This document shows positions 6,887 to 14,763 of a stretch of 64,000 bases of DNA, in pieces. The notes under the pieces were generated by a model, which saw only the letters and a program-made list of their open reading frames with translations, ran no database searches and was not told the DNA's origin. The position numbers and the translations under genes were made by a program. The stretch is from Rhizorhabdus wittichii RW1 (lineage in GTDB: Bacteria > Pseudomonadota > Alphaproteobacteria > Sphingomonadales > Sphingomonadaceae). Where the stretch lies: the NCBI GenBank assembly GCA_000016765.1, contig CP000699.1, positions 4,901,501-4,965,500 on the forward strand. The letters run 5' to 3'. The stretch's first letter is position 1. Every line of letters begins with the position of its first letter.

Positions 6887-8161
6887 ATGGGTATTTCTAG
6901 TGGCTCAAAGAGCAAGAGCGGACCGGCGAAATACACGGAGCCGTATATTCGGCAAGGGCTTTACGATGTTCAGAGTGCCTACAATCAGCAGCAGCCGCGA
7001 CTTAATGCGCTGGGCGACGTTGCTTCCGATGCTTTCATGCGTAACGCGGGGGCCGCATATTCGACAAACCCATATGTTTCGAATGCTCAAGCCGCCGCTC
7101 GTACGATCTCGAATGGCTATTTCCTTGATCAGAACTCCGGTCAGGCAACTTACAACCGTTTGCAGGGTGTGCAGAGCGATCCGTCTTTGGGAGTGTTCCA
7201 AAACATCGCCAACGGCGCTGGCAATAACCCGGCTACGCATTATGCATCGAACGTTGCCGGCGGCGGCTTTCTCAATAATCAGCCATCCGCCAGCCTTTAT
7301 TCGACGGTCATGGGTGACGATTACCTGAAAGGTAATCCTTATCTCGATAGTATCGTTGCCCAGACCAACGCAGACGTATCGAAGCAGGCGAACCGGATGT
7401 TTGGCGCGCGCGGCATGGGGACGGGTATTGGATCAGCCTTTGCTGATGTATTATCAAAGAATCTTGCAAATAACGAGAGTCAGCTTCGCTATCAGAACTT
7501 CAATGACAGTGCGAATCGCCAACTTCAAGCGGCAGGACAGTCAGATAATATATGGAATAGCGAACGTGCACGGATGGATGCAGCGACCGGTCTGCTGTCC
7601 TCAGACTACAATGCTGATCAGGGGCGTCGTCTGGCCGCAGCGCAGGCGCTCGGCAATCAGTTTGGACAGCAGCAGGATCGTACTCTAGAGGCCGCCAAGG
7701 CTGGCGATGCGGCACGTTCGGAGCAGATTGCGCAGATGCTCCAGGCGCTCAGTCTAACCGACCAACTCAGCAACGCTCAATATGCTGGATATGGTCCAAC
7801 CACGGATTTGCTGAAGGCCGGCGCAGCGATTCCGCTTATGGGTATGGATAGTTATCAGCAGGCTCTTGCCAACCTTACGAATGCGACCAACAGCAGTACG
7901 TCCAAGGGGCCGGGTATTGCTTATAACGTATGGAGTAATGCGGCTTCGTCGCTCTCGGATCGGCGAACGAAAACAAACATCGAGAAAGTAGGCGAACTAG
8001 ACGATGGCCTGGGCATCTATGATTTCGACTATGTCGACCTCGACCATGGCGCGGGCCGGCAGCGCGGCGTGATGGCTGATGAAGTCGCGATTCTGCGGCC
8101 TTGGGCGCTTGGTCCGCGCACCGCTGACGGGTTCGCGACCGTCGATTATAAAAAGCTATGA
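6887..8161 (+). CDS. DNA-ejection-type virion protein with C-terminal S74 chaperone domain
   Basis: 424 residues from ATG 6887, with AAGGAG upstream. The first 345 residues are polar, Q/N/A/S-rich and largely helical, like internal virion proteins that exit the capsid with DNA. From about residue 355 the sequence SDRRTKTNIEKVG, then GVMADEV, then FATVDYKKL follows the pattern of the Peptidase_S74 intramolecular chaperone, which normally trimerises tail spikes and cleaves itself off after a conserved serine (the S before DRR here). Composition is lower in GC than in neighbouring genes. Confidence 0.6.
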   Translation: MGISSGSKSKSGPAKYTEPYIRQGLYDVQSAYNQQQPRLNALGDVASDAFMRNAGAAYSTNPYVSNAQAAARTISNGYFLDQNSGQATYNRLQGVQSDPSLGVFQNIANGAGNNPATHYASNVAGGGFLNNQPSASLYSTVMGDDYLKGNPYLDSIVAQTNADVSKQANRMFGARGMGTGIGSAFADVLSKNLANNESQLRYQNFNDSANRQLQAAGQSDNIWNSERARMDAATGLLSSDYNADQGRRLAAAQALGNQFGQQQDRTLEAAKAGDAARSEQIAQMLQALSLTDQLSNAQYAGYGPTTDLLKAGAAIPLMGMDSYQQALANLTNATNSSTSKGPGIAYNVWSNAASSLSDRRTKTNIEKVGELDDGLGIYDFDYVDLDHGAGRQRGVMADEVAILRPWALGPRTADGFATVDYKKL

Positions 8162-8220
8162 TGAGTTCAAGCAGAGATGAGCGGCTAGTCGCATAGCCAA
8201 TTTTACCATCTGTTTTTTTG

Positions 8221-8253
8221 GGGTCGCCGTTTACCGGCGGCCCTTTTCTTTTT
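8221..8253 (+). terminator. Rho-independent terminator before the fibre-like gene
   Basis: A 9-bp stem (8221-8229 with 8235-8243, one G-U pair) and a five-base loop are followed by TTTTCTTTTT. As at 4114-4141, the next gene starts within about 15 bases of the T-run. Confidence 0.7.
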
Positions 8254-8265
8254 GGGATGATGGCA

Positions 8266-8841
8266 ATGGCCAAGAACAGCGTCAACGACTGGGACACGGT
8301 TCCAGCGAACAACACCGAAATTGCGGGCATCAATCTTGCGGAGGGCTGCCCCGCCGCCGGTATCAACAACGCCATCCGGGAGGTGATGGCGCAGTTGAAA
8401 ACCTATTTCGGGACATTGCTCGCGCCTTATCTTCCGCTGAGTGGCGGGGCGATGACGGGGGCGCTTACCGACATGGGCGCGGGGTCGACGATCAAGGATC
8501 CTGGCGGGACGGCGCGGAAGATCGGATATCGCAATATCCCGTCGGTTGCGAAGACCAGTGCCTATGTGCTCGCCCTGAACGACGTCGGCGAATGCATCGA
8601 TATCACGACCGGGGGCGTCACGGTGCCGGCGAACGCGGCGGTGGCTTTCGGGATCGGCGATGCGATCTCGATCTACAACAACAGCGCGTCGAGCCAGACG
8701 ATCACCGCGGCCGCGGGAGTGACGCTGAGGTTGGCCGGTACGGCGACCAGCGGCAGCCGTACGCTGGGGCAGCGCGGATGGATGACGCTGCGCAAGGTCT
8801 CGGTCGACGAGTGGGTCTCGTCGGGATCGGGGTTGTCCTGA
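8266..8841 (+). CDS. Phage tail fibre-like protein
   Basis: 191 residues. ATG 8266 is preferred over 8257 and 8260, because GGGA at 8254-8257 is then correctly spaced. The opening MAKNSVNDWDTVPANNTEIAG and the phrase GCPAAGINNAIREVMAQLK are characteristic of the N-terminal anchor of podovirus tail fibres. The middle reads YLPLSGGAMTGAL, a tail-fibre repeat motif. The C-terminal half is a beta-rich head. The protein would form part of the receptor-binding apparatus. Its stop overlaps the start of the next gene (TGATG). Confidence 0.65.
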   Translation: MAKNSVNDWDTVPANNTEIAGINLAEGCPAAGINNAIREVMAQLKTYFGTLLAPYLPLSGGAMTGALTDMGAGSTIKDPGGTARKIGYRNIPSVAKTSAYVLALNDVGECIDITTGGVTVPANAAVAFGIGDAISIYNNSASSQTITAAAGVTLRLAGTATSGSRTLGQRGWMTLRKVSVDEWVSSGSGLS

Positions 8842-9218
8842 TGTCGGGCATCCTGCAGGCGGCATCCGCGACCGTGGCAGCCCCGACCAGCCCTCCGCCG
8901 CCGCCGCCGCCTCCCTCGTTCGATTCCAATGTAAGTTGGCCCGGCCAAATTTCGACCGTGAGCAGCGCCTCCGGCACGGCGAGCGGGCCAGGAAGCAACC
9001 CGATCGGCGGCAGGCCGCCCTACATCTATTCGTGGACCAAGACCGGATCGAGCAAGATCAGCCTGTCAAGCCTGACAGCCCAGAATCCCATGCTCATCTG
9101 GTCGGGCTTGATCGTCGGCGATTACGTCACTGGCTCCTTTGACCTCGTCGTGCGGGATGCCGACGGCCTGAAGACCAGCTTGGGCAGTGCCACCTACGAC
9201 ATCACGAGAACGAGCTGA
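8841..9218 (+). CDS. Phage protein with polyproline linker and Ig-like domain
   Basis: 125 residues. An N-terminal segment is joined by an eight-proline run to a beta-sandwich-like domain. That domain has the pattern GGRPPYIYSWTK, SLTAQNPMLIW, GSFDLVVRDADGLKTS, typical of PKD/Ig-like surface domains on phage virions, which often bind cell-surface sugars. It is translationally coupled to the fibre-like gene before and the membrane-anchored gene after it (TGATG on both sides). Confidence 0.55.
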   Translation: MSGILQAASATVAAPTSPPPPPPPPSFDSNVSWPGQISTVSSASGTASGPGSNPIGGRPPYIYSWTKTGSSKISLSSLTAQNPMLIWSGLIVGDYVTGSFDLVVRDADGLKTSLGSATYDITRTS

Positions 9219-9661
9219 TGAGCTGGGACACCGTGGAGGCCGGCGGATGGGTCGGCGGCGCGCTGGCGTTGCTGACGCTTCTGGGCGGTGGCGTGAAATG
9301 GCTGTTCGGACGGAGCGATCATGCCCGGCAGACCCGGGAGGATAAGCTCCGAACCTGGCGGGATGAGCTCGAAGCGAAGGAAAAGCGCATCGATGAAGGC
9401 CGCACGGCTTATGTCGAGCGGCTCGAAATGAGGCTCGGACTGCTCGAGGCGAAGGACGAGGCTCGCGATACTCAGATGGCGGCGTTGCGGATTTCGTTCG
9501 AGTTGGTGTCGAGCGCGCTCAGGCATATCGATCCGACGAACAGCGCGCTCGGACTGGCGGACGACCTGCTCCGCACCGCGTTCCCGAATCCGACGACACC
9601 GCCTTCCGACATGGTCGAACAGTTCGTCGAGATCGCGAAAGCGGGAGGAGAAATGTCATGA
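9218..9661 (+). CDS. Phage membrane-anchored coiled-coil protein, lysis module
   Basis: 147 residues. One transmembrane helix (about residues 9-30, GWVGGALALLTLLGGGVKWLF) is followed by a charged coiled coil (about 35-75) and a C-terminal globular region. Placed directly before the amidase, it may be a holin or accessory lysis protein of single-helix type. It overlaps the amidase start by four bases (ATGA), so the two are co-translated. The exact role is inferred from position only. Confidence 0.5.
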   Translation: MSWDTVEAGGWVGGALALLTLLGGGVKWLFGRSDHARQTREDKLRTWRDELEAKEKRIDEGRTAYVERLEMRLGLLEAKDEARDTQMAALRISFELVSSALRHIDPTNSALGLADDLLRTAFPNPTTPPSDMVEQFVEIAKAGGEMS

Positions 9662-10098
9662 CGACACCGGCATATATGGACCCGGCGAAGATCGAGTATC
9701 TTACGATCCACTGCGCTGCGACACCGCGTGGGCGTGACGTGAAGGCTGCAACGATCAGTCAATGGGATGTCCGGAAGTTCGGACAGATATCCTACCACCA
9801 CGTGGTCGAGATCGACGGAAACAGGGTGCGGACCTTGCGGGACGATCAGCGCGGCGCGCATGTCGGGGGCGCCAACACCGGCAATATCGGCATCTGCTAT
9901 GTCGGCGGGGTCGAGGCGAACAACAGGCCGGCCGACACGCGGACGGATGCTCAGAAGATGGCGTTGCTGACGCTGATCCGAACTTATAGGGCGCGCTATC
10001 CCGGCATCATCATTCGCGGGCATCGTGACTGGCCGGGCGTGGCGAAAGCTTGTCCGAGTTTCGATGTCGCCGCCTGGCTGAAGGAGGTCGGCGAATGA
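9658..10098 (+). CDS. Endolysin, N-acetylmuramoyl-L-alanine amidase (T7 lysozyme type)
   Basis: 146 residues, the size of T7 lysozyme. The Amidase_2 fold is recognisable by the zinc ligands H18 (LTIHCAAT) and H122 with C132 (RGHRDWPGVAKACPSFD), with a lysine just before the cysteine as in T7. ISYHHVVEIDG, AHVGGANTGNIGICYVGG and TDAQ are the usual internal blocks. The enzyme cuts the amide bond between muramic acid and the stem peptide to lyse the host. No signal peptide is seen, so release depends on a holin. Confidence 0.92.
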   Translation: MTTPAYMDPAKIEYLTIHCAATPRGRDVKAATISQWDVRKFGQISYHHVVEIDGNRVRTLRDDQRGAHVGGANTGNIGICYVGGVEANNRPADTRTDAQKMALLTLIRTYRARYPGIIIRGHRDWPGVAKACPSFDVAAWLKEVGE

Positions 10099-10265
10099 GC
10101 GCCTATCTCAAGCGGCGACTTGGCGAGCGAACCACATGGGCTGCGATCGGCCTCGCCGTCACGGGGGCCGCGGCGCTGCTTTCCCCATATAGCTGGATCG
10201 TCATCGCGGTCGGCGTGATCGGCGTTCTGGTGCCGTCGCCGGGCGGCAAGGATGCCGACGCATGA
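10095..10265 (+). CDS. Small holin-like membrane protein
   Basis: 56 residues from ATG 10095 (ATGA overlap with the amidase). A basic N-terminus (LKRRLGER) is followed by one long or two short hydrophobic segments (WAAIGLAVTGAAALLSPYSW, then VIAVGVIGVLVP). Size, topology and position between endolysin and Rz fit a holin that permeabilises the inner membrane. The assignment rests on context, since no holin family motif is clear. Confidence 0.6.
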   Translation: MSAYLKRRLGERTTWAAIGLAVTGAAALLSPYSWIVIAVGVIGVLVPSPGGKDADA

Positions 10266-10729
10266 TCCCGTGGGGGCCGATCTTCAAGATCGGCGTACCG
10301 ATCGCCCTGCTGATCGGTCTTTGGTTGGGCGCGCGCCATGTCATCGCGAATATCCGGGCCGACGAGCGCGAGACGGTCACGGCGGAATTCGCTGACACCC
10401 AGCAGAAGCGGGAAATCGCCGATCTCCGGCAGGCGCTCGCTACGGAGCGCCGGCAGAACGACATCACCGAGGAAGCCAATGCGAAACAATCCGCAGATCT
10501 GGCGAGTGCCAATAGTCGTCTCGCTGCTTATGTTGCCCGCCTGCGCGCATCAGGTGGCGGTGTCGGGCAAGGAGCGGATTTGCCCCGCGTTCCCGACGCT
10601 GCCGGCGTCGCTGGCGGCGCCGATCGACTATCCCTCCTGGATGCAGACCTCCGAAAATGCACCGCGATAGCCGTGCGCCTGGGGAACGCCAAGGATTGGG
10701 CCGAGAAACAGAAAGAGGTTGAAAGATGA
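10262..10729 (+). CDS. Rz-like inner-membrane spanin
   Basis: 155 residues. A single N-terminal membrane anchor (about residues 7-25) is followed by a periplasmic coiled coil (about 30-95, rich in E, R and Q: DTQQKREIADLRQALATERRQ). Overlaps upstream (ATGA) and downstream (ATGA) place it inside the lysis operon. I-spanins pair with an outer-membrane lipoprotein to fuse the two membranes in the last step of lysis. Such a lipoprotein is encoded within this gene in another frame (10479-10670). Confidence 0.8.
   Translation: MIPWGPIFKIGVPIALLIGLWLGARHVIANIRADERETVTAEFADTQQKREIADLRQALATERRQNDITEEANAKQSADLASANSRLAAYVARLRASGGGVGQGADLPRVPDAAGVAGGADRLSLLDADLRKCTAIAVRLGNAKDWAEKQKEVER
10479..10670 (+). 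CDS. Rz1-like outer-membrane lipoprotein spanin, embedded in Rz
   Basis: 63 residues from ATG 10479 in the +1 frame relative to Rz, entirely inside it. GAGGAA lies five bases before the ATG. A basic N-terminus and hydrophobic h-region lead to the lipobox LPAC (Cys22). The mature peptide is short and rich in proline (CPAFPTLPASLAAPIDYPSW), which is the hallmark of Rz1. Nested Rz/Rz1 pairs are known from lambda. Here the whole o-spanin gene is embedded, so each base in this stretch is under two-frame constraint. Confidence 0.75.
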   Translation: MRNNPQIWRVPIVVSLLMLPACAHQVAVSGKERICPAFPTLPASLAAPIDYPSWMQTSENAPR

Positions 10730-11991
10730 TCCCTGATTTCCATTCCCGTCCGTTCGCGCGGTTGCGCAAGCCGGAGCTTCGCCTTGGGCTGGGGCTTGGA
10801 GTATTGGCTGGTGGTTCGAATAGTGGGCCTGCAGTGACGTTTGATTTCCTAGCCGAAAGCACCTTTGATAGCCGCATAGCCTTCACGCGAGGTTCGGCGG
10901 CGACGCGTGTCAATGCTGCGGGAATAATCGAGGTAGTCGGTAATAATGTACCGCGCTTCGATTATGATCCGGTCACGCTCGAAATGCGAGGTTTGCTGAT
11001 CGAGGAGCCGCGGACGAACTATCTTATCCAGAGCGAATTTGCGACAGGCCTGCCGGCGTCCAGGGGCGGGCTGGTCAGCACTACGACTTTCTCAGGTTTG
11101 ATCGGAGCGACGGGTATCGCCTTTGGTTACGATGGCACCGCGTCGTCATATTTCTATGTAACGAACTATGCAGTCCCGGCGAACAGTTTGCGTGTGATCA
11201 GCGTGTTTGTTCGGATGGATGATGGCGGCGCTCCCGTTTTCGGGAATAATGCCGGCCAGCATCCTGATAACGATTTCACATTGAATCTCGGGGGAACGGT
11301 GCTTGCCCCGACGATCGCGAACAGCGGGAAAGTGGAGAACTATGGAGGGGGTCTTTATCGCGTCAGCCTGGCGATCAGTACCAGTGCCTCTCCTAGCTCG
11401 AATTGCGGGGTGGTCAAATATACTGCCAACAGCGTTCGGACTTTCAAGGTCAGCGGGATCATGGTCGAGGCCGGGACGGATGTCACTTCATACATCCCAA
11501 CAACCACGGCGCAGGTGACCCGGGCAGCTGATGTAGCGGTCGTTTCGGGGACGAGCTTCGCGGGTTGGTATAATCAGGCGGCGGGATCGGTCATCGTCGC
11601 CTTCGATCGCAATCCGGCCATTGACGGTACGGATCGGGGTGCCATCAGCTTGGACGTTGGCTCGGCAAGCAGCCGGATGGTCCTGTATAGCTCGACGGTG
11701 GGTCGAATGCTCGGAGCGTCGAGTGGCACCACCATCTTCTCCTTTATCAATCTGGGCTCGATGATCGCGGGAACGCGATATTCGATGGCGCTGGCCTATG
11801 CGCTCGACGACTTTGCCGCATGCATGAGCGGTGGTACGCTCTCCACGGATAGCAGCGGAATGCCGCCAACGGCCAGCCAGATGACGATTGGCGGAGGGCC
11901 AGGTACGTCGGCCCTTAACGGCCATATCCGTTCCGTCACTTATTATAATCGTCGCCTTCCCAACGCTGATCTTCAGAGGCTTACCGCATGA
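10726..11991 (+). CDS. Phage tail-associated lectin-like protein
   Basis: 421 residues, beginning at an ATGA overlap with Rz. After a short helical leader comes the block FTRGSAATRVNAAGIIEVV, then PRFDYDPVTLEMRGLLIEEPRTNYL. This signature is shared by many phage tail or capsid-decoration proteins that carry concanavalin/LamG-like carbohydrate-binding domains. The remainder is beta-rich (VISVFVRMDDGG, YRVSLAIS, HIRSVTYYNRRLPNADLQRLT). It is likely a receptor-binding or decoration protein placed after the lysis genes. Confidence 0.6.
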   Translation: MIPDFHSRPFARLRKPELRLGLGLGVLAGGSNSGPAVTFDFLAESTFDSRIAFTRGSAATRVNAAGIIEVVGNNVPRFDYDPVTLEMRGLLIEEPRTNYLIQSEFATGLPASRGGLVSTTTFSGLIGATGIAFGYDGTASSYFYVTNYAVPANSLRVISVFVRMDDGGAPVFGNNAGQHPDNDFTLNLGGTVLAPTIANSGKVENYGGGLYRVSLAISTSASPSSNCGVVKYTANSVRTFKVSGIMVEAGTDVTSYIPTTTAQVTRAADVAVVSGTSFAGWYNQAAGSVIVAFDRNPAIDGTDRGAISLDVGSASSRMVLYSSTVGRMLGASSGTTIFSFINLGSMIAGTRYSMALAYALDDFAACMSGGTLSTDSSGMPPTASQMTIGGGPGTSALNGHIRSVTYYNRRLPNADLQRLTA

Positions 11992-12287
11992 TCGATCTCT
12001 ATCTGCGCGCTGGCGACCAGGCCACGATGGATGCGGCTCTGCTCGCCGCCGGCCTGATCGCCGAGGATGGTGAACCGGTCCTCGGCGTCTGCCTCGACCG
12101 TATCGGCTCCTATACGATCGTTACCGGCTTTGATGGCGGAATCCCGATTGTCGAAGAGCGCCCGGAATATCACGCCAATGTGCGTGTTCTGAGCGATCTC
12201 GATCAGTTGGATGCCGTCGCCGATATCATGATCCCGCCGCCGGAGACACCGTTTCGGGTTTGGATGGCTCCCTCTCTCACCATATAG
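11988..12287 (+). CDS. Small phage protein after the lectin-like gene
   Basis: 99 residues from ATG 11988, overlapping the previous stop by four bases. The sequence is mixed alpha/beta (MIDLYLRAGDQATMDAALLAAG, EYHANVRVL, ending FRVWMAPSLTI). Similar small genes usually close phage tail modules and may be fibre chaperones. The last visible phage gene is therefore about 160 bases before the tRNA. The function is unknown. Confidence 0.5.
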   Translation: MIDLYLRAGDQATMDAALLAAGLIAEDGEPVLGVCLDRIGSYTIVTGFDGGIPIVEERPEYHANVRVLSDLDQLDAVADIMIPPPETPFRVWMAPSLTI

Positions 12288-12448
12288 CCCATAAGTCTCC
12301 TGGTTGCCGCACGGGCTGCAGGTGCACATCGATCCAGATCACCGGGTGATCGACAGGAACGGCTGGTGTTTGCCGAACGGCTAATATGGCCGGATGCTTT
12401 GCCCTTGCGATCTGATCAGAAGCCTGTAAGCCGGCGCTCCCGGAACTT

Positions 12449-12524
12449 GGGCGGTTAGCTCAGTTGGTAGAGCATCTCGTTTACACCGAGAGGGTCGGCG
12501 GTTCGAGCCCGTCACCGCCCACCA
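12449..12524 (+). tRNA. tRNA-Val (anticodon UAC)
   Basis: A complete cloverleaf is readable. The 7-bp acceptor stem GGGCGGT pairs with ACCGCCC. The D-arm, the anticodon stem TCTCG/CGAGA with loop TTTACAC (anticodon TAC), a five-base variable region and the T-arm with loop TTCGAGC all follow. CCA is encoded at 12522-12524. It marks the border between the phage genes on its 5' side and host genes on its 3' side. Confidence 0.95.
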
Positions 12525-12541
12525 TTCCTTAGAGAGAACTC

Positions 12542-13300
12542 ATGGCGTCGGGCGTGCGGGCCGATCAGTTGCTGGTGGATCGCGGGCTGGTGGAAAGCCG
12601 GTCGCGGGCGCAGGCGTTGATCCTGGCGGGGCTCGTCTTTTCCGGTGAGCGCAAGATCGAGAAGGCCGGTCAGCCAATCAAGCCCGATGCAGCGATCGAG
12701 GTGCGCGGGCGCGACCATCCGTGGGTTTCGCGAGGCGGGATCAAGCTGGCGCATGGACTTGAGCATTTCGGCTGGAGCGTCGAAGGGGCCGTCGCGATCG
12801 ACGTCGGCAGTTCGACCGGCGGGTTCACCGACGTGCTGCTGAATGGCGGTGCCCGGCGGGTCTATGCGGTGGATTCGGGCACCAACCAGCTTGCCTGGAA
12901 GCTGCGCAACGATCCGCGTGTAGTCGTCCACGAACAGACCAACGCGCGTTTCCTGACGAGCGAGCATGTTCCCGAACCGGTCGACGTCATCGTATGCGAT
13001 GCGAGTTTCATCTCGCTGGCCAAGGTGTTGGCGGCGCCTCTGGGTTTTGCACGGCCGGGCGCGCATCTGGTCGCGCTGATCAAGCCGCAGTTCGAAGCGG
13101 GACGGGAGGAGGTCGGCAAGGGCGGGGTGGTGCGGGATCCGGCCGTGCATGAACGCGTCTGCGCCCAGGTCGCCGCCTGGATCGAGGGGCAGGGTTGGCA
13201 GGTTGCCGGCGTGACCGCCAGTCCGATCACGGGACCGGAAGGTAATGTCGAATTCCTGATTGGAGCGGTCCGGCAGGACGGCGGGCAGGGGGAGCGCTGA
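12542..13300 (+). CDS. tlyA: TlyA-type rRNA 2'-O-methyltransferase / hemolysin A family
   Basis: 252 residues. An S4 RNA-binding domain (about 5-65, RADQLLVDRGLVESRSRAQ) precedes an FtsJ-like Rossmann methyltransferase domain with SAM motif VAIDVGSSTGGFTDVLL, then YAVDSGTNQL, CDASFISL and ALIKPQFEAGREEVGKGGVV. In actinobacteria TlyA modifies 16S and 23S rRNA, and the same is likely here. It starts 17 bases after the tRNA and overlaps the tspO-like gene by one base (TGATG), so the two are probably co-expressed. Confidence 0.9.
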   Translation: MASGVRADQLLVDRGLVESRSRAQALILAGLVFSGERKIEKAGQPIKPDAAIEVRGRDHPWVSRGGIKLAHGLEHFGWSVEGAVAIDVGSSTGGFTDVLLNGGARRVYAVDSGTNQLAWKLRNDPRVVVHEQTNARFLTSEHVPEPVDVIVCDASFISLAKVLAAPLGFARPGAHLVALIKPQFEAGREEVGKGGVVRDPAVHERVCAQVAAWIEGQGWQVAGVTASPITGPEGNVEFLIGAVRQDGGQGER

Positions 13301-13857
13301 TGGCCGAACTGGCTTCGCCCCGTCAACTGCGGGTTGCCTTCATGCGCTGGGCGCTGATCTGCGTTCCCGCAATCCTGTTGCTGGGGACGATTTCTGGTCG
13401 GATAGCCAATTCGGATGAAGGCAATCCGTGGTTCGATGCGCTTTCGAAGCCGGCGCTGATGCCGCCCGCCTGGGTATTCGGCGCCGTCTGGTCGATCGTC
13501 TACGTCCTGATGGCCCTCGCGCTTGCGATGATCCTCAATGCGCGCGGAGCCAAGGGGCGTGGGGTCGCGGTCGCGCTCTTCCTGATCCAGCTCGGTCTGA
13601 ACCTGGCATGGTCCCCGGTGTTCTTCGCGATGCACCGGATCATGTTGGCCTTTGGGCTGATCGCCGCCATCCTGCTATGGGCGGGCGCGACGACGCTGGT
13701 TTTCTGGAGAATCCGGCCGGCGGCGGGGATGCTGATGCTGCCCTATCTGGCGTGGCTGCTGTTCGCGGGAATGCTGAACTGGCAGATCCATGAGCGCAAC
13801 CCCAATGGGGTTACCCTTGTGCCAGTCCGCGGAGATACCCAGATAATCATTCAATGA
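13300..13857 (+). CDS. TspO/MBR family tryptophan-rich membrane protein
   Basis: 185 residues with five predicted membrane helices. Typical family blocks are visible: WFDALSKPALMPPAWVFGAVWSIVYVLMALAL, LGLNLAWSPVFFAMHRIMLA and LPYLAWLLFAGMLNWQI. TspO proteins bind tetrapyrroles and influence porphyrin and stress metabolism at the outer or cytoplasmic membrane. The gene is coupled to tlyA by a one-base overlap. The C-terminal tail (NPNGVTLVPVRGDTQ) is slightly longer than in short family members. Confidence 0.88.
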   Translation: MAELASPRQLRVAFMRWALICVPAILLLGTISGRIANSDEGNPWFDALSKPALMPPAWVFGAVWSIVYVLMALALAMILNARGAKGRGVAVALFLIQLGLNLAWSPVFFAMHRIMLAFGLIAAILLWAGATTLVFWRIRPAAGMLMLPYLAWLLFAGMLNWQIHERNPNGVTLVPVRGDTQIIIQ

Positions 13858-13889
13858 CCGCCGCAAGGCGGCGAAGGAAGGAATTGACC

Positions 13890-14150
13890 ATGCAGTCCGA
13901 AAATCGCCTGTTCGACGATTTCGTGAAGTTCATGAACGGTGCGGCCGGAACGCTGGCCGGCATGGGGCGTGAAGCCGAATCTGCGTTCAAGGAGCGCAGC
14001 AAGGAGTGGATCGGCGGCCTCGATTTCGTCAGCCGGGAGGAGTTCGACGCGGTGAAGGCGATGGCCGCCGCGGCGCGCGACGAGGTCGAGGAACTCAAGG
14101 CGCGGTTGGACGCGTTGGCGCCGGCCGCAGGCAAGAAGAAGGACGGTTGA
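13890..14150 (+). CDS. ubiK: UbiK/BMFP family ubiquinone biosynthesis accessory factor
   Basis: 86 residues from ATG 13890, preceded by AAGGAAGGAA. An amphipathic N-terminal helix (FDDFVKFMNGAAGTLAGMGRE) is followed by FVSREEFDAVKAMAAAARDEVEELKARLDAL. This is the membrane-fusogenic coiled-coil pattern of the BMFP family, with the conserved VxREEFD segment. UbiK assists aerobic coenzyme Q assembly. A second Q gene, ubiG, lies elsewhere in the window. Confidence 0.8.
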   Translation: MQSENRLFDDFVKFMNGAAGTLAGMGREAESAFKERSKEWIGGLDFVSREEFDAVKAMAAAARDEVEELKARLDALAPAAGKKKDG

Positions 14151-14246
14151 GGCGCAGCTATCCACAGAATTGTGGCCCGAGCGGGTTGAACCGAGCCGCT
14201 TTCCGCGCCACGGAAAGAATGCTCTGGGCAGCGGAGTAGAGCCCGA

Positions 14247-14759
14247 ATGGACGTGGACGACTTTGAATCCGCGCGCGACGCCAGCGCGCCCATCGACATG
14301 CTCGAGCATTATTTCGCGGCTCGCGGCTGGGACTATCAGCGTGCCGGAGACGAGGAGATCGTTGCCCAGTTCCAGGGCAGCTGGGCGCAGTATGAGCTGA
14401 GGGCGGTGTGGCGCGAGGAGGATCGCGTCCTGCAGTTTCTCGCCCTTCCGGACATCCGGGTCACCGCCGACAAGCGGACCGCGATGTACGAGACGATTGG
14501 CCTGATCAACGAGCAACTCTGGCTTGGCCATTTCGAGATGTGGACCAGTTCGTCGATGGTACTGTTCCGCCATGCCGCGCTGCTGGAGAACCAGGCTGGC
14601 GATGCGATCCTGACGCTCGAGCAGGCGGAAACGCTGATCGAGACGGGGATCGATGAATGCGAGCGCTTCTATCCGGTTTTCCAGTTTGTCCTATGGAGCG
14701 ACAAATCTCCGCAGGAAGCGATCGCCGCTGCGATGATCGACACCCAAGGCGAGGCCTGA
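14247..14759 (+). CDS. YbjN domain protein
   Basis: 170 residues. PIDMLEHYFAARGWDYQRAGDEEIVAQFQGSW opens the YbjN fold (a sensory or chaperone-like alpha/beta domain). LINEQLWLGHFEMW and MVLFRHAALLENQ are conserved in alphaproteobacterial members. YbjN homologues affect motility and stress responses in enterobacteria, but the biochemical role is not settled. It stands four bases before proC in the same direction, so the two are probably one transcript. Confidence 0.8.
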   Translation: MDVDDFESARDASAPIDMLEHYFAARGWDYQRAGDEEIVAQFQGSWAQYELRAVWREEDRVLQFLALPDIRVTADKRTAMYETIGLINEQLWLGHFEMWTSSSMVLFRHAALLENQAGDAILTLEQAETLIETGIDECERFYPVFQFVLWSDKSPQEAIAAAMIDTQGEA

Positions 14760-14763
14760 TCGG

